From: CG2-30-46-19 sp034414555
GTDB lineage: Bacteria; Chloroflexota; Dehalococcoidia; GIF9; AB-539-J10
Assembly (NCBI GenBank): GCA_034414555.1
Contig: DAOUMA010000020.1
Span: 1-64,000, forward strand
Length of the DNA stretch: 64,000 nt
Reading direction: 5' to 3'
Shown: piece after piece, positions 6,796 to 16,144 of the stretch
How the letters are laid out: the number at the start of each line of letters is the position of its first letter
Position numbering within the stretch: the stretch's first letter is position 1
Notes under the pieces: generated by a model
Told to the model about the DNA's origin: nothing
Database searches by the model: none
The model's input: only the letters and a program-made list of their open reading frames with translations
Made by a program: the position numbers and the translations under genes

Positions 6796-7617
6796 ATGAC
6801 TAAAACGAGTGTTTGGAGAAAGCCGGATAGTATGAGCATAGTGTTCATTTTGCTAGGCGTTATTATACTGTTGTTCATCTTTGCTCCACTGCTTAAGACG
6901 GTAAGTTCTTCGTCACCAGGAATGTTGTGGAACACCTTGCTTAATGAGGAAGTATATTCCTCCATTTTGCTTACCATCTACGCTGCTATGATAGCAACGT
7001 TAGCGGGGTTGTTTCTCGGGGTTCCATTAGCTTATCTTCTGGCAAGGCGCCAATTCTGGGGAAAGAAGTTTCTAGAAGGGCTTATTGATGTTCCTATCGT
7101 AATCCCCCATTCTGCCGCTGGTGTCGCCCTGCTCTTTGTCTTTGGCAGCAACTTTCTTGCTGGCAAAATTTTTCATAGTGTAGGGATTGTTTTCTTTAAC
7201 AGCGTTGCTGGCGTAGTTATTGCCATGATATTTGTCAGCATACCGTTTCTTATTGATTCGGCAAAGGAAGGCTTCAAGGCGGTGGATGTCAGGCTGGAGA
7301 GGGTAGCGAGGACTCTGGGCGCCTCGCCGTGGCGGTCATTCTTTCGGATTTCTCTCCCTTTAGCGTGGCGGAGCATCTTCTCCGGCTCGGTTATGATGTG
7401 GGCGCGAGGGGCAAGCGAATTCGGCGCTGTGCTTATTTTAGCCTATTATGTGCCCTTCTTCGGGCATTACGCCTGTGTTGCCCCGATATTAGTCGCTGAC
7501 CGTTTTGCTTCCTTTGGATTGGACTATGCTCAACCGGTGGCTGCGATTGTAATCTTAATCTCTCTCATTGTGTTCATCTCACTGAGAACAATAGCTTACC
7601 GGGGTGAAAAAGCATGA
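6796..7617 (+). CDS. wtpB: Tungstate/molybdate ABC transporter permease WtpB
   Basis: A 273-residue inner-membrane permease with about six hydrophobic segments. The EAA-like cytoplasmic loop is ARTLGASPWRSFFRISLPLAW. It forms the channel of the oxyanion importer with WtpC and WtpA, next in line. A GGAGGG site lies eight bases before the ATG. Its stop overlaps the wtpC start by four bases. The whole unit lies behind a Moco/Tuco riboswitch, so uptake is probably shut off when cofactor is plentiful. ModB is the alternative name; WtpB is preferred because the partner binding protein is clearly WtpA-like. Confidence 0.9.
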   Translation: MTKTSVWRKPDSMSIVFILLGVIILLFIFAPLLKTVSSSSPGMLWNTLLNEEVYSSILLTIYAAMIATLAGLFLGVPLAYLLARRQFWGKKFLEGLIDVPIVIPHSAAGVALLFVFGSNFLAGKIFHSVGIVFFNSVAGVVIAMIFVSIPFLIDSAKEGFKAVDVRLERVARTLGASPWRSFFRISLPLAWRSIFSGSVMMWARGASEFGAVLILAYYVPFFGHYACVAPILVADRFASFGLDYAQPVAAIVILISLIVFISLRTIAYRGEKA

Positions 7618-8660
7618 TTGCTATAAAAAACCTGAAGGTAGATTTGGGCGATTTCCTGCTAAATAATATCAGCCTTGATATCCAGTCAGGGGAATATTTC
7701 ATTATCCTCGGACCGACAGGAGCAGGGAAAACCGTCCTTCTAGAAGCTATTGCTGGACTATATCCTGTTCTCGAGGGAGAAGTCTGGATTGAGGGAAGGG
7801 AAATCGCCAGGCTCAATCCCGAGAAAAGAAGAATCGGCATTGTGTATCAGGATTATAGCCTGTTTCCCCATCTTTCCGTGGAGGGAAATATTGCCTTTGG
7901 TCTCAAGTTAAGGAAGTGTCCTAAGGCAGCGATAAAGGAGAAGGTGAATGACATAGCTGAGATAGTGGGAGTTACGCACCTGTTGGAAAGGAAGCCGCAA
8001 ACTCTAAGCGGAGGCGAGCAGCAAAAGGTAGCACTGGCTCGAGCCTTGGTTACCGAGCCCGAGGTGCTTTTGCTCGATGAACCGTTAAGCGCTCTTGACC
8101 CTGAGACCAAGGAAATGATGCAGCAGGAGTTAAGGGAAGTGCATTGGCGTACAAAGGTAACCATCATTCATGTGACGCACGACTTTGAGGAAGCGATAGC
8201 ATTGGGGCATCGGGTTGCTGTGTTGAACAATGGTTGCATAGCTCAGATAGGAGCTCCTGAGGAGATATTGCGTCAGCCTAACTCGGAGTTCATAGCTCAT
8301 TTTGCGTTATCCCGGAACATCTTCACTGGCGAAGCTGAAGAGGGTGAGGATGGCCATGCCTGTGTCGACGTCGGTGAAGTAAAACTTAGGGTGATAACGG
8401 AATCGAGAGACAAAGTGCGCCTATCCCTTCGTCCTGAGGATATTATAATCTCTAAAGAACCACTTCATTCCACGGCGAGAAACTGCTTTCAAGGTGTGGT
8501 CAGTGATATTGCCTATAGAGGCGCGGTGGTCTATGTCACGGTAAATGTGCCGCCAAATTTTATCTGCCTCATCACACGACAGTCGTTTGAGGAACTTGAG
8601 TTAAGAAAGGGGGTGAGAATCTGGATTACGTTTAAGGCTTCAGCAGTTCATGTTTTTTAG
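7614..8660 (+). CDS. wtpC: Tungstate/molybdate ABC transporter ATP-binding protein WtpC
   Basis: A 348-residue ATPase. Walker A is GPTGAGKT at residues 33-40, the signature is LSGGEQQKVALARAL, Walker B is VLLLDEPLSALD, and the H-loop is IIHVTHD. The roughly 120-residue C-terminal extension is a TOBE-type regulatory domain, common in Mo/W and sulfate importers and able to bind oxyanion. It overlaps wtpB by ATGA and lies 15 bases before wtpA. It energises import of tungstate or molybdate from outside the cell. Confidence 0.92.
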   Translation: MIAIKNLKVDLGDFLLNNISLDIQSGEYFIILGPTGAGKTVLLEAIAGLYPVLEGEVWIEGREIARLNPEKRRIGIVYQDYSLFPHLSVEGNIAFGLKLRKCPKAAIKEKVNDIAEIVGVTHLLERKPQTLSGGEQQKVALARALVTEPEVLLLDEPLSALDPETKEMMQQELREVHWRTKVTIIHVTHDFEEAIALGHRVAVLNNGCIAQIGAPEEILRQPNSEFIAHFALSRNIFTGEAEEGEDGHACVDVGEVKLRVITESRDKVRLSLRPEDIIISKEPLHSTARNCFQGVVSDIAYRGAVVYVTVNVPPNFICLITRQSFEELELRKGVRIWITFKASAVHVF

Positions 8661-8675
8661 AAAGGGGGATATTTA

Positions 8676-9776
8676 ATGCGAAACAGAATAGCAAAAATAG
8701 CTTCAATTATGATGGTTTTAGCCTTAGCGTTGACTTTGATGGTTGGCTGTGCTGCTCAGAAGGAAAGGTTGACGATTTATCATGCCGGGAGCCTAGCGGT
8801 GCCATTTAGCGAGTTGAAGGCTGAGTTTGAGGCTAGCCACCCTGGTGTCGAAGTCCTCTGTGAGTCAGGTGGGAGCGCCGCGATGATAAACAAGGCGATA
8901 ACTGTGGCAAAAGCTGGTGAGACTCCCCCCGGTATAATCGCCTCTGCTGATTACAAGCTTATACCTGACAGGCTATACCAGAATGGTTATGCTGATTGGT
9001 ATATTGCCTTTGCTCGAAATGAGGTGGTGCTTTGTTACCGTGATGGTGCCCCGGGTTCTGATGCTATAGTGAATAAAACCCGCACCTGGTATGATGTGCT
9101 CCGAAATGACCCTGTGAGCTATGGACATAGTAACCCTGATGATGACCCCTGCGGCTACCGGACTTTGATGGTAATCCAGCTGGCTCAGAAGTATTACTAC
9201 GATAACGCTGCCGAATTTGGGTTAACCCCTGACCCCAATGCTGATGGATTGTATGATGCCCTTATCCCCGGGAGTGGACAGGATAGAGGCAGAGTTGGCG
9301 GCTTTAACAACACTGCTCGGCCTGGGGGCAGTGAGGAGGTGGTGAGGTCAAAATCGGTTGACCTTATCGCTGCAATCCAGTCTGGTAGCCTGGATTATGC
9401 CTTTGAGTATCGCTCAGTAGCGGCACAGCATAGCTTGAACTTTATTGAGCTTGATGCTGCTATCAATCTTGGTTCGCTGGGCATGATTGGCGGAACAAAT
9501 ATAACCTACGAAGAGTTCTACCAGGAGGCTTCAGTGGAGATTATGACCGAGCCCGGTCCTCCTCCTGCTTACAGCGCTCAGAATGGCGCACCGGTTGTCT
9601 ATGGCATAACCATTCTTAAGAATGCCGGAAATAAAGACCTTGCTGCAGAATTTGTGGCACTTCTGTTATCCCAGGAGGGGCAGGGTGTGATGGAAGCGAG
9701 TGGACAGCCATTTATCCAGCCGGTAATTTGCGACCATCCTGAAAATCTGCCGGCGCTAATAAAGGCGGTATTGTAG
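8676..9776 (+). CDS. wtpA: Tungstate/molybdate-binding lipoprotein WtpA
   Basis: 366 residues. A signal peptide ends in the lipobox MVGC, with Cys25 the predicted lipid anchor. The mature part starts with LTIYHAGSLAVPF and contains YGHSNPDDDPCGYR, both hallmarks of WtpA/archaeal ModA-type binding proteins with high affinity for tungstate. Its ribosome site is AAAGGGGG. Order wtpB-wtpC-wtpA puts the binding protein last, unlike the usual ABC order. The riboswitch upstream supports a role in Mo/W cofactor supply. Metal preference (W or Mo) cannot be decided from sequence. Confidence 0.93.
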   Translation: MRNRIAKIASIMMVLALALTLMVGCAAQKERLTIYHAGSLAVPFSELKAEFEASHPGVEVLCESGGSAAMINKAITVAKAGETPPGIIASADYKLIPDRLYQNGYADWYIAFARNEVVLCYRDGAPGSDAIVNKTRTWYDVLRNDPVSYGHSNPDDDPCGYRTLMVIQLAQKYYYDNAAEFGLTPDPNADGLYDALIPGSGQDRGRVGGFNNTARPGGSEEVVRSKSVDLIAAIQSGSLDYAFEYRSVAAQHSLNFIELDAAINLGSLGMIGGTNITYEEFYQEASVEIMTEPGPPPAYSAQNGAPVVYGITILKNAGNKDLAAEFVALLLSQEGQGVMEASGQPFIQPVICDHPENLPALIKAVL

Positions 9777-9836
9777 ATGTCATGGGATTGCTTCGGCACG
9801 CCCCTTTTGTCATTGCGAGCGAAGCGTGGCAATCCC
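9776..9836. repeat. Intergenic repeat, TCATTGCGAGCGAAG family
   Basis: Contains TCATTGCGAGCGAAGCGTGG and an inverted partner ATGGGATTGCTTCGGCACG, between wtpA and moaA. Confidence 0.7.
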
Positions 9837-9885
9837 AGAAAAGTCTCCTCTCCCGTGATGGAAGAGGAATAAGGTGAGGGTGTAA

Positions 9886-10875
9886 ATGAGTGAACTTTTT
9901 GATTCTTTCAGGCGCCGCATAAACTATCTCCGCATCTCGGTTACTGACCGATGCAACTTACGGTGCGTTTATTGCATGCCTCCCGAAGGTGTTTCCTGGA
10001 TACCGCATGGTGAGATACTATCTTACGAGGAAATTTCAGCTATTGTTCAGGTAGCAGCGGGGATGGGCATCAACAAGGTGAGGCTTACCGGTGGAGAGCC
10101 ATTGATTAGAGCAGAGTTGCCCAAGCTGATTGAAATGCTATCTCAAATAAAGGGAATTGAGGAAATATCCTTGACCACAAATGGGACGCTTCTTAAGAGA
10201 TATGCAATTGAGCTTAAGCAGGCGGGGTTAAAGCGAGTTAACATAAGTTTAGACACACTTAAGAGCGATAGGTTTCGATACATAACCCGCTGTGGAGAAT
10301 TAAGGGATGCCCTTGATGGCATCGATGCGGCAATGGATGCTGACCTTCAACCAATTAAGATAAATATGGTGGTTATGAGAGGGATGAATGACGATGAGGT
10401 GCTTGATTTTGCCAGAATGAGTTATAACCAGGGGTGGAATGTCAGGTTTATTGAGGTCATGCCCTTCACTGAAATGGCGGAATCTGTGCCATCGAGCGAA
10501 TTACGACAGCGTATTATGTCGCTTGGTCCACTTCTAAAAGCTGAAAGCCGTCAGCTGTCAGCTATCAGTAGCAATGGACCAGCCAGGTATTACCGGTTAC
10601 CGGGAGCCAGAGGCACCATAGGCTTTATCAGCCCTATCAGTGAACCTTTTTGCTCCGACTGTAATCGGCTGCGGCTCACTTCAAATGGCAGGCTTTGTCC
10701 CTGTCTTTTATCGGATGACGGAGTTGACTTAAAACAGCCACTGCGTAGTAATGTTTCCCCTGAGGAGATAAAGCGTCTAATTCTAAAGGTGGTTGCCTCG
10801 AAGCCGGAGCGTCATCGTTTGAGCGGGGATGGCGCTATTTCTATGAAGCGAAAGATGTCCCAGACTGGAGGGTAA
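9886..10875 (+). CDS. moaA: GTP 3',8-cyclase MoaA
   Basis: A 329-residue radical SAM enzyme for the first step of molybdopterin synthesis, rearranging GTP to the cyclic pyranopterin precursor together with MoaC. The SAM cluster is C23-x3-C27-x2-C30. The second cluster is in EPFCSDCNRLRL (C256, C259) with C271 following. The protein ends in Gly-Gly, the conserved MoaA tail that enters the active site. moaC follows 15 bases later. All key residues are present. Confidence 0.96.
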   Translation: MSELFDSFRRRINYLRISVTDRCNLRCVYCMPPEGVSWIPHGEILSYEEISAIVQVAAGMGINKVRLTGGEPLIRAELPKLIEMLSQIKGIEEISLTTNGTLLKRYAIELKQAGLKRVNISLDTLKSDRFRYITRCGELRDALDGIDAAMDADLQPIKINMVVMRGMNDDEVLDFARMSYNQGWNVRFIEVMPFTEMAESVPSSELRQRIMSLGPLLKAESRQLSAISSNGPARYYRLPGARGTIGFISPISEPFCSDCNRLRLTSNGRLCPCLLSDDGVDLKQPLRSNVSPEEIKRLILKVVASKPERHRLSGDGAISMKRKMSQTGG

Positions 10876-10890
10876 CAATAAAGGAGGTTA

Positions 10891-11349
10891 ATGATGTCAA
10901 GACTAGAGCGAGTGCGTATGGTGGATATTACTGAGAAGGGTGAAACAAGGCGAGAGGCGGTAGCGGAAGGCAGGGTGAAAATGAAACCCGCCACCCTGGA
11001 GCTCATCCGCCAGGGCAAAATAGCTAAGGGAGACGTGTTAACCGTAGCGCAAACTGCAGGGATAATGGCAGCGAAGGAAACTTATCGCCTTATACCGCTA
11101 TGCCATCCCTTGCTCCTTACCGATGTTGTCGTAGAGTTTCGCATTCCCGAGAAAGGCGATTTTATCGACATCACTGCCAGTGCTAAGGGTGTTGGGAAAA
11201 CGGGATTCGAAATGGAGGCGTTGATTGCCGTGTCGGTGACTGCTTTAACTATTTATGATATGTGTAAGATAGGTGATAAGAGCATGGTTATTGAGGGAAT
11301 TCGCCTGGTTAAGAAGAGCGGCGGTAAGAGCGGAGTTTATGTTGCTTAA
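10891..11349 (+). CDS. moaC: Cyclic pyranopterin monophosphate synthase MoaC
   Basis: 152 residues, normal MoaC length. It converts the MoaA product to cyclic pyranopterin monophosphate. Signatures: MVDITEKGETRREAVAEG, AAKETYRLIPLCHPLLL, KTGFEMEALIAVSVTALTIYDMCK. AAAGGAGG gives a strong ribosome site; the first two codons are both ATG. It is the last gene of the Mo/W block and is closed by a hairpin terminator. MoaD, MoaE and a MoeB-like activator are not in the window. Confidence 0.96.
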   Translation: MMSRLERVRMVDITEKGETRREAVAEGRVKMKPATLELIRQGKIAKGDVLTVAQTAGIMAAKETYRLIPLCHPLLLTDVVVEFRIPEKGDFIDITASAKGVGKTGFEMEALIAVSVTALTIYDMCKIGDKSMVIEGIRLVKKSGGKSGVYVA

Positions 11350-11358
11350 CCTTGATTG

Positions 11359-11382
11359 CCCCTGCGAAAGCAGGGGTTTTAT
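11359..11382 (+). terminator. Intrinsic terminator after moaC
   Basis: A 7-bp GC-rich stem (CCCCTGC/GCAGGGG) with a GAAA tetraloop and a following TTTT. Confidence 0.85.
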
Positions 11383-11389
11383 TAAAACG

Positions 11390-12298
11390 TCAAGGCAATT
11401 TAAAACCTCTGTTCGTTCTGGTCACCAAATTTTTTCTCACCAAGCGTTCTAGATGTTTTTCAATCATTATTTTTTCAAAGTGTTCATATATTCCCTTTGG
11501 CTCGGGAAATTCTTGGTAGATGAAAGCCTGGAGAACGATTTCTGGAACAGTCCGCTCCTTGCTCAAGAAATCTAGCAATTTCTTCTCCCTTTCGAATATC
11601 TTGTTCAAATAGACATCTAATTTTTTGTTTATGGTTTCACGTCCGTATGTGATGGGCTTGTGGCTTGGGATGGCAACTTCGAAATCAAGTGCCTTGATAT
11701 TTCCAATAGACGTGATGAACTGGTCAACATCTGAATCCATACAACCATACCACGGTCCGAATGTGGATAGATCGATGTCGGCTAAGAAAACCAGGTGCTC
11801 ACCCGGAACAGAAAAACAACAATGACCTGCTGAGTGCCCTGGCGTATGGATTACGTTTAGCTTGATAGACCCAAGGTCAAAAACATGACCATTTTCGAAT
11901 TCCAGGTCAACTCTGGAGTCCTTCAAGCCGAAGAAATCTCTCAAGTACGAATCGAGGGATTTCTCCAGCTCCGTTCCCGGGGGTGAGCCATAAAGCTCCT
12001 TTAATTTTGCTACTGACCTTACCGCCGGGGCATCCAGTTTGTGACAGCATATTCTGGCGTCCTTGAAAAGATAATTGCATGCCGTATGATCTTCATGACC
12101 ATGCGAAATTAAAACCAGGTCTATCTTCTTTTCTTTGGCGAGTTCTGCAGCTAGCTTGTGTCCCATGCCGGTATCAATCAGGACTTTAATGTCATCATCG
12201 ATAAACAGTGAATTAGAAGAGGGATACCGTCCATCCTTTTCACCCGGGATGAAAAAGATTTTATTTGCGATTTCAATATAGCTCAAAGTACCATGCAT
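11390..12298 (-). CDS. Metallo-beta-lactamase-fold hydrolase
   Basis: A 302-residue MBL-fold protein. Metal ligands are seen in SHGHEDHTACN (HxHxDH), HTPGHSAGH and LADIDLS. The C-terminal part after about residue 215 is helical and charged, resembling the winged-helix tail of LACTB2-like hydrolases. Substrate unknown; thioester, RNA and glyoxalase II-type roles are all possible. It stands alone, convergent with moaC, with a full MITE-like element just upstream of its start. Confidence 0.82.
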   Translation of the reverse strand: MHGTLSYIEIANKIFFIPGEKDGRYPSSNSLFIDDDIKVLIDTGMGHKLAAELAKEKKIDLVLISHGHEDHTACNYLFKDARICCHKLDAPAVRSVAKLKELYGSPPGTELEKSLDSYLRDFFGLKDSRVDLEFENGHVFDLGSIKLNVIHTPGHSAGHCCFSVPGEHLVFLADIDLSTFGPWYGCMDSDVDQFITSIGNIKALDFEVAIPSHKPITYGRETINKKLDVYLNKIFEREKKLLDFLSKERTVPEIVLQAFIYQEFPEPKGIYEHFEKIMIEKHLERLVRKNLVTRTNRGFKLP

Positions 12299-12306
12299 CT
12301 ATATTG

Positions 12307-12456
12307 AGATTGTTTAGCAACCCATCCCCTCACCCCCTCCCCTTAGCAAGGGAAGGGAAGTGTAGGTAAAAGAGGGGTGAGACCCCTCTCTATAAATCTT
12401 CTTCCCCCCTCCTTTGAAGGCGAGGGGATATAGGAGGTGAGGTTAGTAAACACTCT
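12307..12456. repeat. MITE-like element, full copy
   Basis: 150 bp with terminal inverted repeats AGATTGTTTAGCAACC and the complement of GGTTAGTAAACACTCT. Flanks CTATATTG (12299-12306) and CTGTATTG (12457-12464) match 7 of 8, consistent with a decayed target duplication. Confidence 0.75.
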
Positions 12457-12562
12457 CTGTATTGCGGATATTCGGTTCAAAAAGCCTTTTTAAGTTGAAC
12501 CTAAAGCCTCAGCAAAGCTAAAAGCTCCGTTAATTATGGCGCATATATCGCTTGAATCTTCA

Positions 12563-14194
12563 CTACATCATTTTATACTTCGGTCCGTCTCCGCCTTCCG
12601 GGATTCTCCATTGTATATTCTGGCGAGGGCATTTTACCCGGCACGTCCGGCAGTGACTGCAGTTTGATGGGCTGAGGACCATTTTCCCTTCGGCAAACCG
12701 GTATACCTGACAGGGACAAAAGAATTCACAGGGATGGCATTGATATTCCTCTCCGCAAGTCGTGCACACTTGAGGGTCCAGAAAGGTGATATGTGATGGT
12801 GCGTCTTCTCTGTGGTGCGTACCGGAAAGACTAACAGCGGTAAGCTTATCAATTCCGCCTTCATATCGTCTGTTTAGTTTTGCTTTAGTCATATGTTTAT
12901 AGTCAGGTTCAGTGGTCAACCTCCCTGGGATGAATTTATGTAACAATGAGAGTGGCATGCCCAAGTAAATTCCAGCGCTACCAGCTTTGGAGAAAATCTG
13001 CCGGTAATTCCTCGCTTCACGCAGGTCTTTGCCAACGAAGCTATCCTCAAGGGAGCTTTTATATTTGCCCAGAATGTGTACTGAAAAATCCTGTTTTTGG
13101 ATAGCCTCAAAAGCGGTGTTAGCTGCCAGTATCCCCGACTCGATGGCGTAATGGAGTCCTTTAAGCTTCTTAGTGCTCAACAAATCAGCTGCGTCCCCAA
13201 TTATAATCGCACCATTTGCAACAGATTCGGGCATTGAATAATAACCGCCTTCGGGGAGTGTCTTTGCCCCATAGGCAATCACTTCCCCACCGTAGAGCAG
13301 CCTTTTAACGAACCGATGGGATTTCAGCAATTGAAGTTCTCTTTGGGGGTCGAGGTCACAATGTCTCCAATCCAGCGAGATGTAAATAGACAGCGCTGCC
13401 AGGTCTTTTCCCATGCTGTATATTGTAGCCCCACCGAAAGTACTCGCTTTATTGGGGAACCCTAGCATATATGCAGCATAGTTAGTTTCCAGATTATTAT
13501 GTTGGGGCAACTTAATAATTTCTTTAACTCCAATGGAGTAAATAGGTGGGTTTCTATTGCTGGCGAGGTTGAGTTTCTCAACCAATTGCTCTGATAACAC
13601 ACCTAAAGAGCCGTCTCCAAAGATGGTTACCCTGGCTTTCAACGTCTCTCCGGGCAGGTAGTTCGATTGAGGTTTGCTGTCCTTATCCAATCCCTTATCG
13701 CCCAGCTTTATTCCAGTAACGGTGCCGTTTTCCACAATGACTTCCTCACCGACGAAGCCGGTGTAGATTTCCACACCGAGGGACCTGGCATAACCAGCCA
13801 GCCAGTTGACAAGCTCACTCACTGAGACAGCGTAATCACCAGAATGGCGCATGTAGGGAGGGATGAGGAACCGGGGAGCCTTTATGACAAACGTTGATGA
13901 GAGGAAAAAGACCTCGTCTTTCTTTACCTCGTTTGCCAACATTTTGGTAATGAACTGGCTTCCTTCTTCCCTCCAGCCGGGGATTAGCTTGTCAAGGACT
14001 TCAGCTTCAAACAGAGCGCCTGATAGAGTGTGTTGTCCTAATTTTTCTGCTTTTTCGATAACTACAACGGATTCATTCCGGCCATTTTCGTTAAGCAACT
14101 GCTTTAACTTTATGGCTCCGGCCAGGCTTGCCGGACCTGCCCCCACGAACAACACATCAATGGTGTTTAACGCAGAATCCTTTGTGGTTTTCAT
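12563..14194 (-). CDS. Electron transfer flavoprotein-quinone oxidoreductase (FixC/ETF-QO type)
   Basis: A 543-residue flavoprotein that passes electrons from reduced ETF to membrane quinone. The FAD site VGAGPASLAGAIKL is near residue 16. The C-terminal iron-sulfur part holds CTTCGEEYQCHPC and then SNCSHCRTCRVKCP with the ETF-QO hallmark QNIQWRIPEGG. The extra cysteines (CHPCEFFCPC) suggest a slightly richer ferredoxin region than in mitochondrial ETF-QO. Its start lies five bases after the stop of the ETF gene, so both are one transcript. Inferred role: coupling acyl-CoA or similar dehydrogenases to the menaquinone pool. Confidence 0.9.
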   Translation of the reverse strand: MKTTKDSALNTIDVLFVGAGPASLAGAIKLKQLLNENGRNESVVVIEKAEKLGQHTLSGALFEAEVLDKLIPGWREEGSQFITKMLANEVKKDEVFFLSSTFVIKAPRFLIPPYMRHSGDYAVSVSELVNWLAGYARSLGVEIYTGFVGEEVIVENGTVTGIKLGDKGLDKDSKPQSNYLPGETLKARVTIFGDGSLGVLSEQLVEKLNLASNRNPPIYSIGVKEIIKLPQHNNLETNYAAYMLGFPNKASTFGGATIYSMGKDLAALSIYISLDWRHCDLDPQRELQLLKSHRFVKRLLYGGEVIAYGAKTLPEGGYYSMPESVANGAIIIGDAADLLSTKKLKGLHYAIESGILAANTAFEAIQKQDFSVHILGKYKSSLEDSFVGKDLREARNYRQIFSKAGSAGIYLGMPLSLLHKFIPGRLTTEPDYKHMTKAKLNRRYEGGIDKLTAVSLSGTHHREDAPSHITFLDPQVCTTCGEEYQCHPCEFFCPCQVYRFAEGKMVLSPSNCSHCRTCRVKCPRQNIQWRIPEGGDGPKYKMM

Positions 14195-14199
14195 TTTAG

Positions 14200-16098
14200 C
14201 TATCCTTGCATGCTGTTCAATGCCTTGATAAGGTCAGGGATTATGGTCTCTAAGTCTCCTACTATCCCAAAATCGGCGACTTTGAAAATGCGGGCGTTTG
14301 GTTCCTTATTTATTGCCAGTATAACCTTGGAGTTTTGCATTCCAGTAATGTGCTGCACCGCTCCTGAGATGCCCACGGCAACATAAAGATTGGGCGTGAC
14401 TGTTTGACCGGTTTGTCCAACTTGATGGCTGCGGTCTATAAACCGTGATTCTACCGCTAATCTCGAAGCACCTACCATAGCTTGTTGATTCAGAAATCCG
14501 CCGAAGTTTTCCGCTAGCGGGGGGATATATCTCTCAAAGCTCTCCTTGCTCTTTAATCCTGCGCCACCGCTGACGACTACGTCGGCATCCTTAAGGTCAA
14601 CCGTGGATTCATATAGCTTGGAGGAAGTTATCGTCACCCCCAAATCTGATTTTGATAAATGAGGAGTAAACTCGATAACTTCACCGCTCTTACTCTTATC
14701 AGGCTCCAGAGCTTTCATAACCCCTGGCCTGACGGTAGCCATTTGCACTGGTGAATTCTTGGTAATTATGCTCGCCATTATATTTCCGCCCAAGGCGGGT
14801 CTTGTTTGCATCATGACTGCGGTAAGCTCTTGAGTCCCTCTTTTATGGTCTATTATATTCAGTTCAGTGCAATCGGCGGTCAGTCCTGATTTTGAGCTAT
14901 AGGCTACTCTGGGAGCAAGTTCCCTCCCCAAAGGCGTGGCACTAAATAACATTATCTGAGGCTTGTAATTGGCAATTAGCTCTGAAATCGCTTTCTTATA
15001 CGCCATGGGGAGGAAATGGTCGAGTAACTCGTGTTCTATCACATAGACTTTGTCGGCACCGTAAGCTATTAGTTCTGATGCCAGGTTATTTACATTTTTG
15101 CCCACTAAAATTGCCGCCGTTTTCTCATTCAGTGAGCTCGCTAGCTCGATTGCCTTTCCCAGTATTTCGAGTGAGGCAGGGTTTATTTCTCCACCTTCTT
15201 GTTCAGCATATACCCAGACTTCTCCCTGGTAGTTTCCTTTCTTGTTCGGGGGGAATTGATATTTTGGCTGGGTGGTTTCTTCACCGGAAGATGGTTTAGC
15301 GTAATATGCTTCCTTCACCATACTCACCAGCTTCTCCAGGTTCTCCTCGAAAATGCAGCTCCTCTTACTGACTTCCTTGGGAGAAAAGACTCGCACGACA
15401 TCAGTCCTGGAACCTCCGAGTCCGATACGAGAGCCATCGGCTTCTATATCTTGGGTGGTCCATCGATAAAGTTCTTGAGAATGTGCCCATCTGGTTCTGC
15501 TGAAGGAAGGGTAAAATGGCTTTGTCCATTCAGTAACAGTTATCAGGCAAGGATAACTTTGAGGAGTTACCGTCTCAGTTCCTCTTCTCGTTATTCTTTC
15601 CACCCTTAAATCGCCGTTTTCGATGCTGAACCCCGTTGCATATGCAATATGTGGTATGCTGAGTTCTTCAGCGACTTGTGGAGGAACCTGGGCAGTATCG
15701 CCATCAATGGACTGCATTCCGGAGATAACCAGGTATTGGTTATCTCCGTGGAATACATCTTGAACGATTTTTCTTATCGCTTGAGCTAGGGGATACGAGG
15801 TAGCGGGTGTATCAGCACCTCCTAGCTTTCTGTCGGTCAGCAAGACGCCTTTGTCGGCACCCACGGAAAGGGTGTATGTTAGAACCTCTTCTGCAAACGG
15901 AGGTCCCATTGTTAAGCTGACCATCTCACCGCCAAGCTGTTCTCTCAGGCTTAAGGCGAATGTCAAAGCTTGCTTATCAAGCTCATTGCATACGTTGTCT
16001 AACAAGGCTCTCTTCAACGTACCTTTTTCTTTATCCCAGGCATCGTTGGGGATATTCTTAATATCAGGCACCTGTTTGACCAGGACTATATAATTCAT
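14200..16098 (-). CDS. Single-chain EtfB-EtfA electron transfer flavoprotein
   Basis: 632 residues holding both ETF subunits in one chain. EtfB occupies roughly residues 1-250 (IVLVKQVPDIKNIP at the start; GMQSIDGDTAQVPPQVAEEL). A proline/lysine-rich linker runs from about 260 to 290. EtfA follows to the end, with QVGQTGQTVTPNLYVAVGISGA and AINKEPNARIFKVADFGIVGD, the FAD-binding domain. ETF is normally an alpha-beta heterodimer. No stop or frameshift occurs at the junction over about 100 bases, so this is a true fusion. It is co-transcribed with the quinone oxidoreductase. It carries electrons from acyl-CoA-type dehydrogenases. Confidence 0.92.
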   Translation of the reverse strand: MNYIVLVKQVPDIKNIPNDAWDKEKGTLKRALLDNVCNELDKQALTFALSLREQLGGEMVSLTMGPPFAEEVLTYTLSVGADKGVLLTDRKLGGADTPATSYPLAQAIRKIVQDVFHGDNQYLVISGMQSIDGDTAQVPPQVAEELSIPHIAYATGFSIENGDLRVERITRRGTETVTPQSYPCLITVTEWTKPFYPSFSRTRWAHSQELYRWTTQDIEADGSRIGLGGSRTDVVRVFSPKEVSKRSCIFEENLEKLVSMVKEAYYAKPSSGEETTQPKYQFPPNKKGNYQGEVWVYAEQEGGEINPASLEILGKAIELASSLNEKTAAILVGKNVNNLASELIAYGADKVYVIEHELLDHFLPMAYKKAISELIANYKPQIMLFSATPLGRELAPRVAYSSKSGLTADCTELNIIDHKRGTQELTAVMMQTRPALGGNIMASIITKNSPVQMATVRPGVMKALEPDKSKSGEVIEFTPHLSKSDLGVTITSSKLYESTVDLKDADVVVSGGAGLKSKESFERYIPPLAENFGGFLNQQAMVGASRLAVESRFIDRSHQVGQTGQTVTPNLYVAVGISGAVQHITGMQNSKVILAINKEPNARIFKVADFGIVGDLETIIPDLIKALNSMQG

Positions 16099-16114
16099 CG
16101 AAACTCAAACAGGA

Positions 16115-16144
16115 ATTTTACCACTAGCAGCCATTTAATTGCAA
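16115..16144 (-). promoter_or_regulatory. Probable promoter of the ETF operon
   Basis: Minus-strand TTGCAA (16144-16139), an 18-base spacer and TAAAAT (16120-16115), about 17 bases before the ATG. No strong ribosome site is visible. The rest of 16145-16274 shows nothing recognisable. Confidence 0.45.
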
